Shown: piece by piece, positions 26,401-32,675 of the stretch
Numbering within the stretch: the first letter of the stretch is position 1
Layout of the letters: every line of letters begins with the position of its first letter
Source: Lactobacillus sp. ESL0677
GTDB lineage: Bacteria; Bacillota; Bacilli; Lactobacillales; Lactobacillaceae
Length of the DNA stretch: 64,000 nt
Direction: 5' to 3'
Assembly: GCF_029392875.1 (NCBI RefSeq)
Contig: NZ_CP113946.1
Coordinates: forward strand, 682,001 to 746,000
Notes under the pieces: model-generated
Database searches by the model: none
What the model was told of the DNA's origin: nothing
What the model saw: the letters and a program-made list of their open reading frames with translations, nothing else
Position numbers and translations under genes: made by a program

Positions 26401-28398
26401 CAGCGAGACAGTCAATCAAAGGCAATAAGTGCCAGCGAGAGCTATAGTGCGTCACTGAGTGCCAGTGATTATCTTGCAAGTACAAGCCGTTCAACTAGTG
26501 AAAGCCGTAGTAAATCGCAAGCAGATAGTGCTAGTGAAAGCTATCGTAAATCATTGAGTGATAGCAACTATATTGCTAGTTTAAGTAGATCTACCAGCCA
26601 ACTAGCTGCTAACAGCATCAGCGAGAGTTACAGTAGATCGTTAAGTGAAAGTGATTCAGTAGCAAGTGCAGCAAGTTTGAGCTATAGCAAGTCGCTAAGC
26701 TTAAGTAATTCGATTGTTGTTAGCCAAAGTGAAAGCTTCAGTACCTCGATTAGTAACAGTGACTATCAGGCAAGTACAAGTCGCTCAACGAGCACCAGCC
26801 GTAGTAAATCGCAAGCTGATAGTAATAGTGAAAGCTATAGCAACTCACTCAACAATAGCTCATATTCAGCCAGCTTAAGTGCATCGGCAAGTCAGCGAGA
26901 CAGTCAATCAAAGGCAATAAGTGCCAGTGAGAGTTACAGTAGATCGTTAAGTGCCAGTGGTTCTGTAGCAAATGATGCAAGTTTGAGCTATAGCAAGTCA
27001 CTAAGCTTAAGTAATTCAATTGTTGTTAGTCAAAGTGAAAGCTTTAGTACCTCAATCAGTAACAGTGATTGGTCTGCATCTCTGAGTCGGTCAGATAGTC
27101 AGAGTGAAGGTAAGTCAATGGCTGATAGCTTCAGTCGCAGTTTTAGTACTTCAACTAGTGAGAGCACATCAATTGCTAATAGTACTAGTGAAAGTTACAG
27201 TAATTCAGTCAATAACAGTTCATATTACGCAAGTTTGAGCACTTCAGTAAGTGAGCGGGACAGCAAGTTCGCGGCCGATAGAGCTAGTGAAAGTTACAGC
27301 ACATCGCTCAGTCTCAGCAACTCAATCGTTGTTAGTGCCAGCGAAAGCTTTAGCATTTCAATTAGTGACAGTAATAATTCGGCAAGTCGCAGCATGAGTC
27401 GCAGCAATTCACTTGTAGATAGTGCTAGTGAAAGCTTCAGCACTTCAATTAGTGATAGCAACAGTTCGGCAAGTCGCAGCATGAGTCGCAGCAATTCACT
27501 TGTAGATAGTGCCAGCGAAAGCTTCAGCACTTCAATTAGTGATAGCAACAGTTCGGCAAGTCGCAGCACTTCAACTAGTCAAAGTGAGAGTACTTCGGTA
27601 GTTGTCAGCACCAGTATTAGCACTAGTGCCTCAATCAGCAATAGTTCTAGTGCAGCCAGCATAAGCATGAGTAACAGTAAGTCGACCTCAATTGTTGCCA
27701 GTCAGAGTGAAAGCACCTCAATTAGCAAGAGCAAGTCGATTGCTAATGACTGGGATAACAATGGCGGTGGTGGTAACTATGTACCATCTAATACACCATC
27801 TGCTTCAAACTCGGCTTCTACATCAACTTCGGGTGCTGCAGATAATAACGCGATAATTAAGAAGCTGCGTCACAATGCCTATGTTTACGATAAGAATGGC
27901 AGCCGAGTAAGCAATCTTGTTATTGCAATTGACACACAGGTTAAGACTTACGGCGATAAGCAATTAATAAACGGTCGTTACTACTATTACATCGGTGATG
28001 ATCATTATGTAGTTGCGCGCAACTTCGTTGGCTTTGAAGGTAAACTGCGGCACAACGCTTATGTTTATAATTCAAAGGGTAAGCGAGTTGGCAAGACTGT
28101 CTTGAAGCGTGGCAAGAAGATGAAGGCCTATGAGACAATTTATATCAATGGTCGCAAGTTCTATAACACGAAGCACGGCAGATATATTGCAGCCGGCAAC
28201 TTCAAGGGTAGTGAATTACGCTTAAAGCATAATGCCTATGTTTATGACAAGAATGGCCATCGTCTCAGTGATAAAAAGCTGGGCAAGGGCCAAAAGATTA
28301 AGATTTACAGTACCAAAATAATTAAGGGCAAGAAGTATTACCATACACGTCATGATCGCTACATTTTGGCCGCAAATTTTAAAAAGTTAAAACTATAA
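17431..28398 (+). CDS. Giant serine-rich repeat glycoprotein (SRRP) with SLAP anchor
   Basis: 3,655 residues. The ATG at 17431 is chosen because AGGTG at 17420-17424 is spaced for it; a GTG at 17422 overlaps that site. The signal peptide is long: a Lys-rich n-region, then a glycine-rich core STAGIGGILGGLLNS and a VAHAA cleavage site. A Gly-rich h-region is the known mark of accessory Sec substrates. After about 400 Ser/Asn/Ala/Gln-rich residues, nearly every second residue is Ser to about 3,440, with no compact ligand-binding domain. Three SLAP units (about 3,477-3,655) close the protein; there is no LPXTG. Expected path: O-GlcNAc by GtfA/GtfB, export by SecA2/SecY2, surface display as adhesin. 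Individual tracts are internally duplicated. Confidence 0.92.
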   Translation: MVNSDQNKKLEKELTKKKKIERMRSLERNLLAASTAGIGGILGGLLNSPQVAHAATNVPKVKTTNYEHLLVNANSAVIPASQSASAADYEQTTQGNSTSTAEALSQTQSKVIPKQSSSTNIKSSVDSQKEPQSSTVVKSQSTASAASTTESASTSATSQASHVKPQLQQSQTTKETTLAPNSLVNLQDNFDANSEANSIANDFNNTSANHSSLTDYVSQSESKSWASNNHDSSGSASLHEKGSQAASLANSYASSLASMQDSKVNGDDDDTFNSLIIGGGSDNASNNSAIASNNISVANSDSAMLQSYIANSQSRSASVASDHAQSFANSIYASSNLSLLSSQSLSLSAYKNRSFNDSNSQSKVISQAESKSASLVSESSSANSVSTANSESTSTWFASTSKQVTDESNAASLASAKDSNDTSLVTSQINSFSVSLWQRQSADMSLSNSAATSAIISMKADIIRMSKSISVSNSLKDSQLTSLSHVSLNASESLSDSIIASLSASEVTSKNYSSTVSRYLNLSKSNSSMHEAVSNENSNYEASASAQNSLSISASLSASQSKLNAISNINSQSLAASSQASSAALSALNQSVADYNSASLSASRYIASASESASNNSDSMNPSMTSETSRLNSSLISQGQQLSASVQNSLSEAGSLSDAATHSEIESLLVDNSQMSQSSSASSLSLSQSKSQSAVDSASISRSLSDSTSKVIADSKSESFSTSISKSNSIAASASESFSTSISNSNNSASLSNSTSKSTADSLSDSTSESLQNSFSSAINASGNSNAKDSLSYSASLSKSNSIVASVSESFSASISTSNNSASTSTSTSQSTSKSAADSASESFSASLSKSNSIVASASESFSTSISNSNNSASLSNSTSQSMSKSIADSASESLSASISQSNSTAISQSDSTSESLQNSFSSAINASGNSNAKDSLSYSASLSNSNSIVASASESFSTSISNSNISASTSTSISQSDSKSIADSASESFSASLSKSNSIVASASESFSTSISKSNSSASLSTSASQSTSKSIADSQSESLSASLSTSNSIIASTSESFSASISNSNISASISTSTSQSTSKSAADSTSESFSASISKSNSSVSLSNSTSKSIADSLSESISTSVQNSIESAINASGNSNAKDSLSYSASLSNSNSIVASTSESFSASISNSNISASISTSTSQSDSKSIADSESKSFSASLSTSNNSASVSTSTSQSTSKSAADSASESFSTSISKSNSIIVSASESFSTSISNSNISASASTSTSQSDSKSEANSLSVSNSASLSTSNNSASVSTFTSQSASKSAADSQSESFSTSISKSNSIVASESESFSASISNSNISASASTSTSQSDSKSIADSESKSFSTSISNSNNSASASTSTSQSDSKSEADSESVSHSALISGSNSSASLSTSNSQSESKSIADSASESFSTSISKSNSIVASASESFSTSISGSNSSASLSTSNSQSNSKLAADSESQSISTSLQSSYSSAISASGNSNSSASLSNSLSNSGVISQSESYSNSISDSNSAAESASQSYSTSLSNSNSVVVSASESYSKSISASDYIASTSQSTSQSQSRSKAESASQSYSNSVNNSSYSASLSASASERDSQSAAISASESYSNSLNNSNISASQSISTSQRDSKSTADSSSQSYSTSLSESNSTAVSASQSFSASISNSNSSASQSISKSQSDSKSIADSSSQSYSTSLSNSNSAAVSQSDSISKSLQNSFASAISASGNSTASESLSNSLSNSKAASQSESFSNSISASDYVASTSRSTSESRSKSQADSNSESYSNSLNNSSYSASLSASASQRDSQSTVISASESYSNSLNNSNISASQSTSTSQKDSQSTADSSSQSYSTSLSESNSTAVSQSKSFSNSISMSDYIASTSHSASESRSKSQADSISESNSNSLNNSSYSASLSASASQRDSQSLVNSISESYSKSLNDSSTSASLSVSVSQKDSQSAAASASQSYSTSLSESNSVVVSASQSYSTSLSNSDSSASQSTSASQKDSQSAADSASQSYSTSLSNSNSAVVSQSESFSNSISTSDYVASMSHSASQSRSKSQADSISESNSNSLNNSSYSASLSASASQSDSKSIAASASQSYSMSLSDSDSFASRSTSKSQSDSKSIADSASQSFSTSLSESNSTTVSASQSYSTSLSNSNSAAVSQSDSISKSLQDSFASAISASGNSTASESLSNSLSNSKAASQSESFSNSISMSDYIASTSRSTSESRSKSQADSISESNSNSLNNSSYSASLSASASQRDSQSLVNSISESYSNSLNNSSYSASLSASASQRDSQSVADSTSQSFSASLSKSNSAAASASESYSASISNSNSFASQSTSRSQSDSKSIADSTSQSFSTSLSESNSAAASQSESFSNSLSASDYIASTSRSTSESRSKSQADSISESNSNSLNNSSYSASLSASASQRDSQSTVISTSESYSNSLNNSSTSASQSTSASQKDSQSAADSTSQSYSTSLSNSNLVVVSQSESFSTSISASDYVANTSRSTSESRSKSQVDSISESNSNSLNNSSYSASLSASASQRDSQSLASSESQSYSTSINNSNASASLSTSASQRDSQSAADSGSQSYSTSLSASNSAAASASQSYSTSLSESNSSASQSTSKSQSDSKSIADSASQSYSTSLSNSNSAAVSQSDSISKSLQNSFASAISASSNSTASESLSNSLSNSKAVSQSESFSNSISTSDYVASTSRSTSESRSKSQADSISESNSNSLNNSSYSASLSASASQRDSQSLASSESQSYSTSLSNSNSAVVSQSESFSNSISASDYVASLSHSASESRSKSQADSISESISNSLNNSSYSASLSASASQRDSQSLVSSESQSYSTSINNSNASASLSTSVSQSDSKSIADSSSQSYSNSLSVSASVATLSSLSMSRSLSESNSIVVSQSESFSTSISMSDYAANTSRSTSESRSKSQADSNSESYSNSLNNSSYSASLSASASQRDSQSKAISASESYSASLSASDYLASTSRSTSESRSKSQADSASESYRKSLSDSNYIASLSRSTSQLAANSISESYSRSLSESDSVASAASLSYSKSLSLSNSIVVSQSESFSTSISNSDYQASTSRSTSTSRSKSQADSNSESYSNSLNNSSYSASLSASASQRDSQSKAISASESYSRSLSASGSVANDASLSYSKSLSLSNSIVVSQSESFSTSISNSDWSASLSRSDSQSEGKSMADSFSRSFSTSTSESTSIANSTSESYSNSVNNSSYYASLSTSVSERDSKFAADRASESYSTSLSLSNSIVVSASESFSISISDSNNSASRSMSRSNSLVDSASESFSTSISDSNSSASRSMSRSNSLVDSASESFSTSISDSNSSASRSTSTSQSESTSVVVSTSISTSASISNSSSAASISMSNSKSTSIVASQSESTSISKSKSIANDWDNNGGGGNYVPSNTPSASNSASTSTSGAADNNAIIKKLRHNAYVYDKNGSRVSNLVIAIDTQVKTYGDKQLINGRYYYYIGDDHYVVARNFVGFEGKLRHNAYVYNSKGKRVGKTVLKRGKKMKAYETIYINGRKFYNTKHGRYIAAGNFKGSELRLKHNAYVYDKNGHRLSDKKLGKGQKIKIYSTKIIKGKKYYHTRHDRYILAANFKKLKL
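19741..25600 (+). repeat. Seven recurrent hydrophobic modules inside the SRRP repeat region
   Basis: A module reading LQ(N/S/D)S(F/Y)xSAIxASGNS recurs at about 19741, 20179, 20803 (VQNSIESAI variant), 21889, 22621, 24001 and 25480. Intervals are 438, 624, 1086, 732, 1380 and 1479 bp, all multiples of three. It is one of the few places where the Ser-x-Ser alternation is broken by Leu/Phe/Ile. The last three copies are followed by nearly the same block (SKSLQ..SNSLSNSK.. then the DY-containing module), which indicates duplication of 1.4-kb units. Confidence 0.75.
27334..27567 (+). repeat. 87-bp near-perfect tandem repeat in the SRRP gene
   Basis: Two full 87-bp units (27334-27420, 27421-27507) and a partial third (27508-27567) encode SASESF(S/T)...SASRSMSRSNSLVD. 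GTAGAT marks recur exactly 87 bp apart. This is the most recent-looking duplication in the gene. Confidence 0.8.
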
Positions 28399-28414
28399 AA
28401 CACAGCAAATAAAG

Positions 28415-28452
28415 GCTAAAAGATTATTACCCACAAAAAGTTTACACTAATA
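28415..28452 (+). repeat. 38-bp direct repeat, left copy, flanking a TA module
   Basis: It begins GCTAAAAGATTATTACCCA and ends AGTTTACACTAATA. It matches 29240-29277 at 37 of 38 positions (C/T at one base). It lies between the SRRP stop and the MazE-like gene. Confidence 0.85.
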
Positions 28453-28524
28453 CAAGAACTGTTTTTATTTACGAGAGTATTAACAGGTGTTAACATGTAT
28501 TTAACTTTATTAGGAGGTAAAACA

Positions 28525-28791
28525 ATGATACAGGCAAATAATTTAAAAACCCGAAAACAAGGACATTCAGTTTCAATTACTATTCCAGCAAAAGCAAACG
28601 TTAGTGTGGATGAGTATTATAGCTTTGAGCAAGACGAGAATGGAAGATTAATTTACACCCCTATAAAAAAACAAAATAACTTTTGGGATGAAGTTGAAAT
28701 GACACCTCAAGACGTTGAAAGAGATATTAAAGACTTAGGCTTTGACCCTTCTGACCAGAGTGAGCGTTTAGGAGAAAAAATAGAATGGTAA
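28525..28791 (+). CDS. MazE/AbrB-like antitoxin
   Basis: 88 residues from the ATG at 28525, preceded by TTAGGAGG; an upstream in-frame ATG at 28495 has no ribosome site. The N-terminal KTRKQGHSVSITIPAKANV is the swapped-hairpin AbrB-type DNA-binding motif of MazE antitoxins, followed by an acidic C-terminal tail (DVERDIKDLGFDPSDQSERL) that would wrap the toxin. It overlaps the toxin gene by 7 nt, the usual TA arrangement. It is predicted to neutralise the MazF-like RNase and repress its own promoter. Confidence 0.8.
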   Translation: MIQANNLKTRKQGHSVSITIPAKANVSVDEYYSFEQDENGRLIYTPIKKQNNFWDEVEMTPQDVERDIKDLGFDPSDQSERLGEKIEW

Positions 28792-29156
28792 ATTCTTTTC
28801 CAAAACAAGGCGACTTGGTTTTTATGGATGCCGAACCACATAGTGGTAGTGAAATTGGTGGACATTTGCCTGAGAAGGGCAATATTCGCAGACCATTTCT
28901 GATATTAAGCCGTGATTCTTACAATTCTAAAACGGGAAGAGTTTATGCAATGGCAATTTCCCATGTTCATAGAGAAGGTATTTCTTGGCGACGCCGCTTC
29001 GTTGATTTCGATAGTAAGATAAATGGTGATTTGATTTTAAATCAGGTACCAATGTATTCGTATCATTCACGCCATGGAGAAATAGTTGGTCAATGTAAGG
29101 ATCGAAAACTGATGGAAGAGTTATGTAAAATTGTTTCAAGTATTTTCGATTTATGA
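28785..29156 (+). CDS. MazF/PemK-type mRNA interferase toxin
   Basis: 123 residues. KQGDLVFMDAEPHSGSEIGG near the N-terminus and RRPFLILSRDSYN are the family's beta-barrel opening and R-P-x-h-V/I-x-S motif. GRVYAMAISH follows, then a C-terminal strand-helix. MazF toxins cleave mRNA at short sequences; the specificity cannot be read here. It overlaps the antitoxin gene and the pair is flanked by a 38-bp direct repeat, suggesting insertion as a unit. Confidence 0.85.
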   Translation: MVNSFPKQGDLVFMDAEPHSGSEIGGHLPEKGNIRRPFLILSRDSYNSKTGRVYAMAISHVHREGISWRRRFVDFDSKINGDLILNQVPMYSYHSRHGEIVGQCKDRKLMEELCKIVSSIFDL

Positions 29157-29188
29157 TTATGTTTAAATGTAAAATATAGATAGGAGGG

Positions 29189-29222
29189 CGATAGCTATTT
29201 TAGCTATTGTCTTTCTTTTTTT
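29189..29222 (+). terminator. Terminator of the MazEF-like operon
   Basis: CGATAGCTA / TAGCTATTG (9 bp with one G-U pair) with a TTT loop is followed by a T-rich tract. It lies 32 nt after the toxin stop. Confidence 0.7.
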
Positions 29223-29239
29223 GCTTAATTGGCTTAATA

Positions 29240-29277
29240 GCTAAAAGATTATTACCCATAAAAAGTTTACACTAATA
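29240..29277 (+). repeat. 38-bp direct repeat, right copy
   Basis: Second copy of the repeat at 28415-28452, one mismatch. It ends 15 bp before the -35 box of the next promoter. Confidence 0.85.
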
Positions 29278-29292
29278 ATATTGAAATATGAG

Positions 29293-29321
29293 TTGACTAT
29301 ACGTTAAAATTTTGTTAATAT
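29293..29321 (+). promoter_or_regulatory. Strong sigma-A promoter of the peptide-binding protein operon
   Basis: -35 TTGACT (29293-29298), 17-bp spacer, -10 TAATAT (29316-29321). It is the best promoter match in this part of the window, placing transcription start near 29328. Confidence 0.75.
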
Positions 29322-29356
29322 GTTAAATATAAATTAGATAAAAGGAGATGGCTCTA

Positions 29357-29452
29357 ATGAAAAATACAAATATTATTAAGAAAATTGCTGTTAGAGCTAT
29401 TTCTGCATTAAAATCATTAGCCTTGTTGTTGAACATAAAGGACTTGACCTAG
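29357..29452 (+). CDS. 31-residue cationic small peptide or leader peptide
   Basis: ATG at 29357 behind a strong AAAGGAGATGG ribosome site, stop TAG at 29450-29452. The peptide opens MKNTNIIKKIAVRAISALK and has a Leu-rich end (SLALLL) before NIKDLT. It is amphipathic and positively charged, with no recognisable family. It lies between a strong promoter and an attenuator-like hairpin pair ahead of an oligopeptide-binding lipoprotein. It could be a regulatory leader, a secreted signalling peptide or a small membrane-active peptide. The ribosome site and promoter support translation; function is open. Confidence 0.6.
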   Translation: MKNTNIIKKIAVRAISALKSLALLLNIKDLT

Positions 29453-29477
29453 ATAATTACTAAAAATTGGTAATTGA

Positions 29478-29566
29478 TTGTAGTTAAGCCCTTATTCGCG
29501 TTCTAATGAATGGGGTTGAACTACAAGATGAAAACCTTATTCATTAAGTTGAATGAGGCTTTTTTT
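29478..29566 (+). promoter_or_regulatory. Attenuator-like tandem hairpins before the peptide-binding protein gene
   Basis: Hairpin 1: TTGTAGTT (29478-29485) / AACTACAA (29519-29526), with an inner CCCTTATTC (29489-29497) / GAATGGGG (29508-29515) stem. Hairpin 2 is a terminator: CCTTATTCA (29535-29543) / TGAATGAGG (29550-29558) and seven T. GAATGGGG can also pair with CCTTATTC of hairpin 2, so the two folds can be mutually exclusive. A promoter (29293) and small ORF lie upstream and the lipoprotein gene starts 22 nt downstream. Confidence 0.65.
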
Positions 29567-29588
29567 ATTGGTAATGAGAGGTACAAGA

Positions 29589-31352
29589 ATGAATTTTCAA
29601 TTTAAGAAGTTAATGCAGTCAGCCGCAGTTATTGGTACAGCAGCGATTGGGTTGACTGCTTGCGGCGGTAATAACAATAACACGAAGGTTAGTGAAAAGT
29701 TTCCAATTAAAACACCGGTTAAAAAAGTGAAACAGGGTGGAACGCTTAAAATTGCGGAGGAGACAGATACACCCTTTACCGGGATTTTTTCTAACGAAAT
29801 TAAAAATACTGCTGTTGATAATGATATTGCTAGTCCTGGTAATGAAAGCTTGTTTGATACTGACGATCATTACAAGTTTAATGATAAAGGTCCAGCTACG
29901 ATTCGCTTAGATAGGAAAAACAATACGGCAATAATTAATGTTAAGAAAGGCGTTAAGTGGTCTGATGGCAAGCAGGTGGTAGCTAAGGATATTGAGTACG
30001 CATACGAGATTTTGGCTAACAAGGGTACACAATCGCAGAATTATTCCAATTCCTTTGAAAATATTAAGGGCATGAAAGCTTATCATGAAGGCCAAGCTAA
30101 GACAATTACTGGGATTGAAATGCCTGATGGTGAAAAGGGGCGTCGGGTAATAATTCATTTTGACGAATTGAAGCCGGGAATGGAATATTCAGGCAACAAC
30201 TTTTTCTGGGAAACAGCTGAACCATACCATTATCTAAAGGATGTACCGTTTGATAAATTACAGTCATCTGACAAGATTAGAAAATCCCCGTTATATTTTG
30301 GGCCGTTTAAGTTAAAGAAAATCGTTCGTGGTCAGTCAGTTACTTGGGTACCGAATAAATACTATTGGCGAGGTCGACCAAAACTGGACAAAATTGAAAT
30401 TTCAGTTTTAGCTACTAATTCTGCTTCTCAGGCTATTAAGAGCAAGGTTTATGATGTTGCACAAGTAATTAATTCGCAATGGGAACAAGTTAAAAACACT
30501 AAGGGTGTCAATTTTGTTGCTAAAGTTCCATTAGGCTACAACTTTATCGGTTTTAAGGTCGGTAAATGGGATGCACAAAAGAATAAAAACATTATGGATC
30601 CCCATGCCAAAATGAATAATAAGGCTTTAAGACAGGCAATTGGCTATGCAATGAATACTGATGAAGTTTACCAGCACTATACTCATGGCTTAAGTTTTAG
30701 AGTTCCAACGTTAATTCCCGCACAGTTTGGCGATGTATTTGATAAAAACGCGCGTGGTTATTCCTACAATTTGAAAAAAGCTAATGAGTTGCTGGATCAG
30801 GCTGGCTATAAAAAGAAGGGTAAGTGGCGGGTCCAACCTAATGGTAAGCCGTTAACAATTCGCTATATGGCAAGGCAAACTGACCCAACTCAGGAGCCAA
30901 TCCAGCAAAATTACCTGCAGCAGTGGCATAAGATTGGCTTAAACGTTAAATTAATCGGAAATCGTCTGACAGAATTTAATTCCTATGTAACTAAGCTTGA
31001 GGGCGACAGCCATGACTTTGATATGTGTGAGATTGGCTGGCATCTGGATAGTGAGGCATCGCCAAGCAGTCTTTACTCCGATAATTCTCCTAAGAATTAC
31101 ACCCGTTTTGTTACCAAAAAGAATAATGAACTGCTGGCGGCAATTGATTCGCAGAAGGCCTTTAACCATAAATATCGGGTACAAAAATTCCATGAATGGC
31201 AAGAATATATGAATGATGAGGCATATGCAATCCCAGAGTTTAATTCGTACTCTGTTTTTGCCGTTAATGATAAGGTGACCGGATATTCGCTTAAGCCAGC
31301 AGATAATAATAATGACCACCAATTATGGTACAAGGTCGGCTTCATAAAATAA
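29589..31352 (+). CDS. Oligopeptide ABC transporter substrate-binding lipoprotein (OppA family)
   Basis: 587 residues. The ATG at 29589 has a GAGAGG site; an earlier in-frame ATG at 29553 lies inside the terminator stem and would put extra residues before the signal peptide. The lipobox IGLTACGG gives a lipidated Cys near residue 25. The family pattern is clear: QGGTLKIAEETD, KKGVKWSDGKQVVAKDIEYAY (the SBP_bac_5 signature), NKALRQAIGYAMNTDEVY, KKANELLDQAGYKKK. It captures peptides for an Opp permease not in this window. It is followed by an amidohydrolase gene 50 nt downstream. Expression probably depends on the attenuator just upstream. Confidence 0.93.
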   Translation: MNFQFKKLMQSAAVIGTAAIGLTACGGNNNNTKVSEKFPIKTPVKKVKQGGTLKIAEETDTPFTGIFSNEIKNTAVDNDIASPGNESLFDTDDHYKFNDKGPATIRLDRKNNTAIINVKKGVKWSDGKQVVAKDIEYAYEILANKGTQSQNYSNSFENIKGMKAYHEGQAKTITGIEMPDGEKGRRVIIHFDELKPGMEYSGNNFFWETAEPYHYLKDVPFDKLQSSDKIRKSPLYFGPFKLKKIVRGQSVTWVPNKYYWRGRPKLDKIEISVLATNSASQAIKSKVYDVAQVINSQWEQVKNTKGVNFVAKVPLGYNFIGFKVGKWDAQKNKNIMDPHAKMNNKALRQAIGYAMNTDEVYQHYTHGLSFRVPTLIPAQFGDVFDKNARGYSYNLKKANELLDQAGYKKKGKWRVQPNGKPLTIRYMARQTDPTQEPIQQNYLQQWHKIGLNVKLIGNRLTEFNSYVTKLEGDSHDFDMCEIGWHLDSEASPSSLYSDNSPKNYTRFVTKKNNELLAAIDSQKAFNHKYRVQKFHEWQEYMNDEAYAIPEFNSYSVFAVNDKVTGYSLKPADNNNDHQLWYKVGFIK

Positions 31353-31402
31353 GGATATGATGATTTTTAATAATCGGAAAAGTAAGAAGGAGAACATTTA
31401 AA

Positions 31403-32587
31403 ATGACACAAACTGTATATCAAAACATGAACCTTTATGATGGTGAAGAAGAAAAAGTTACAAGTAATAGTTACTTTGTTGTCGATGACGAAACAGGCAA
31501 GATTATGGCAATGGGAACTGGTTCTGCACCTGCTGGTGACAAGGTGGTGGACCTAGAAGGCAAGTTCGTGATGCCAGGGTTGATTAATTGTCATACGCAC
31601 ATTAACAATAGTTCAACTGCGTATGATGGCGATCCAACTGCCAATGTTGTCGAGACGACTGTCCGTGCAGTGCAGCACCTGCATGATTTTCTTAAGTCTG
31701 GCGTAACCTATATTCGTGAATGTGGGTCTACTTATGATATTGATATTACACTAGCGCGAATGATTGAAGAAGGTAAGATTACCAAGACACCCGAGATTAT
31801 GCCGTCAGGGATGGCTTACTCAATGACTGGTGGTCACGGCGACTCACCGCATTTTGCTCATCTGGTAGACTCTCCTGATGAGATGCGCAAGGCTGTACGT
31901 CAAGGTTTGAAGAAGGGTGCTAAGAATATTAAGGTTATGGCCACAGGTGGTGTAATGACCAAGAACGACTTTATGGATGATCCGCAATTAAGTGTTGCTG
32001 AAATGCGTGCAGCAGTCGAGGAGGCTCACCATAAGGGCTTGATTGTTGCGGCTCATGCAGAGGGCAATGTTGGGATTGGTAATGCAATTAAGGCTGGGGT
32101 AGATTCAATTGAGCACGGCTTTTATGTTGATGATGACCAAATTGACATGATGCTTAAGCAAGGTACCTATTTGACAGCCACTGTGGTTGCCGATTGGGCC
32201 TTTCCTACTTATGCGGTAGGAATAATGCCGGATTGGGAAGTAAAGAAGGCTAGTGATGCCCTAGACGACTTGCGTAAGAATATTACGCACGCTAAAAATC
32301 GCGGCGTTAAGATTACTTTGGGTACTGACGCGGGAACACCATTTAATGATTACTTCCAAACGCCAACTGAATTGCAATTGCTAACAGAACAAGGCTTCAC
32401 TAATTATGAAGCCTTACAAACCAGTGTTCATTCCGCACAATTGATGAAGATTGATGATGAGTATGGTACTTTAGCAATCGGCAAGTATGCTGACTTTCTG
32501 GTTTTGGATGAAAATCCGTTGACTGATGTTAAGGCTGTGGCCCAAAAGGACAAGGCAGTCTATAAGAAGGGACAACGAGCATATTAA
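31403..32587 (+). CDS. Metal-dependent amidohydrolase (imidazolonepropionase/prolidase-like)
   Basis: 394 residues. The PGLINCHTHINN metal motif (HxH) is near residue 60. KVMATGG has the Lys likely to bridge the metals, followed by HAEG, SIEHG and LGTDAGTPFND (Asp near 313), the full set of the amidohydrolase superfamily. The end, GTLAIGKYADFLVLDENPL, is the typical C-terminal strand of this subgroup. Cytoplasmic, with a good GAAGGAGAAC ribosome site. Paired with a peptide-binding lipoprotein, a role in cleaving imported dipeptides or N-acyl compounds is likely, but the substrate cannot be deduced. Confidence 0.85.
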   Translation: MTQTVYQNMNLYDGEEEKVTSNSYFVVDDETGKIMAMGTGSAPAGDKVVDLEGKFVMPGLINCHTHINNSSTAYDGDPTANVVETTVRAVQHLHDFLKSGVTYIRECGSTYDIDITLARMIEEGKITKTPEIMPSGMAYSMTGGHGDSPHFAHLVDSPDEMRKAVRQGLKKGAKNIKVMATGGVMTKNDFMDDPQLSVAEMRAAVEEAHHKGLIVAAHAEGNVGIGNAIKAGVDSIEHGFYVDDDQIDMMLKQGTYLTATVVADWAFPTYAVGIMPDWEVKKASDALDDLRKNITHAKNRGVKITLGTDAGTPFNDYFQTPTELQLLTEQGFTNYEALQTSVHSAQLMKIDDEYGTLAIGKYADFLVLDENPLTDVKAVAQKDKAVYKKGQRAY

Positions 32588-32602
32588 TTATTAAAATTTT
32601 AG

Positions 32603-32636
32603 GCAGCAACAAGTTTAGATGCTTGTTGCTGCTTTT
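32603..32636 (+). terminator. Terminator after the amidohydrolase gene
   Basis: A perfect 11-bp stem GCAGCAACAAG / CTTGTTGCTGC with TTTAGATG loop is followed by TTTT. Confidence 0.85.
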
Positions 32637-32675
32637 AATTTGGCCGATTTACTTGCCAAAGTCTGCTTATAAAGA

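Noticed and set aside
19491..27569. Long minus-strand reading frames encoding Leu/Ala/Glu-rich proteins inside the SRRP gene
   Set aside because: They are the reverse complement of AGY/TCN serine codons (which read as Leu/Ala/Thr codons), so stops are rare by composition. None has a ribosome site or a folded-protein pattern.
19500..27600. CRISPR-like periodic repeats
   Set aside because: The periodicity comes from coding Ser-x-Ser units in one uninterrupted frame; repeats are imperfect and there are no unique spacers or cas genes.
29553..29588. Longer N-terminus for the peptide-binding lipoprotein
   Set aside because: The earlier ATG lies in the 3' arm of the terminator hairpin and would put extra residues before the lipoprotein signal; the ATG at 29589 has a ribosome site.
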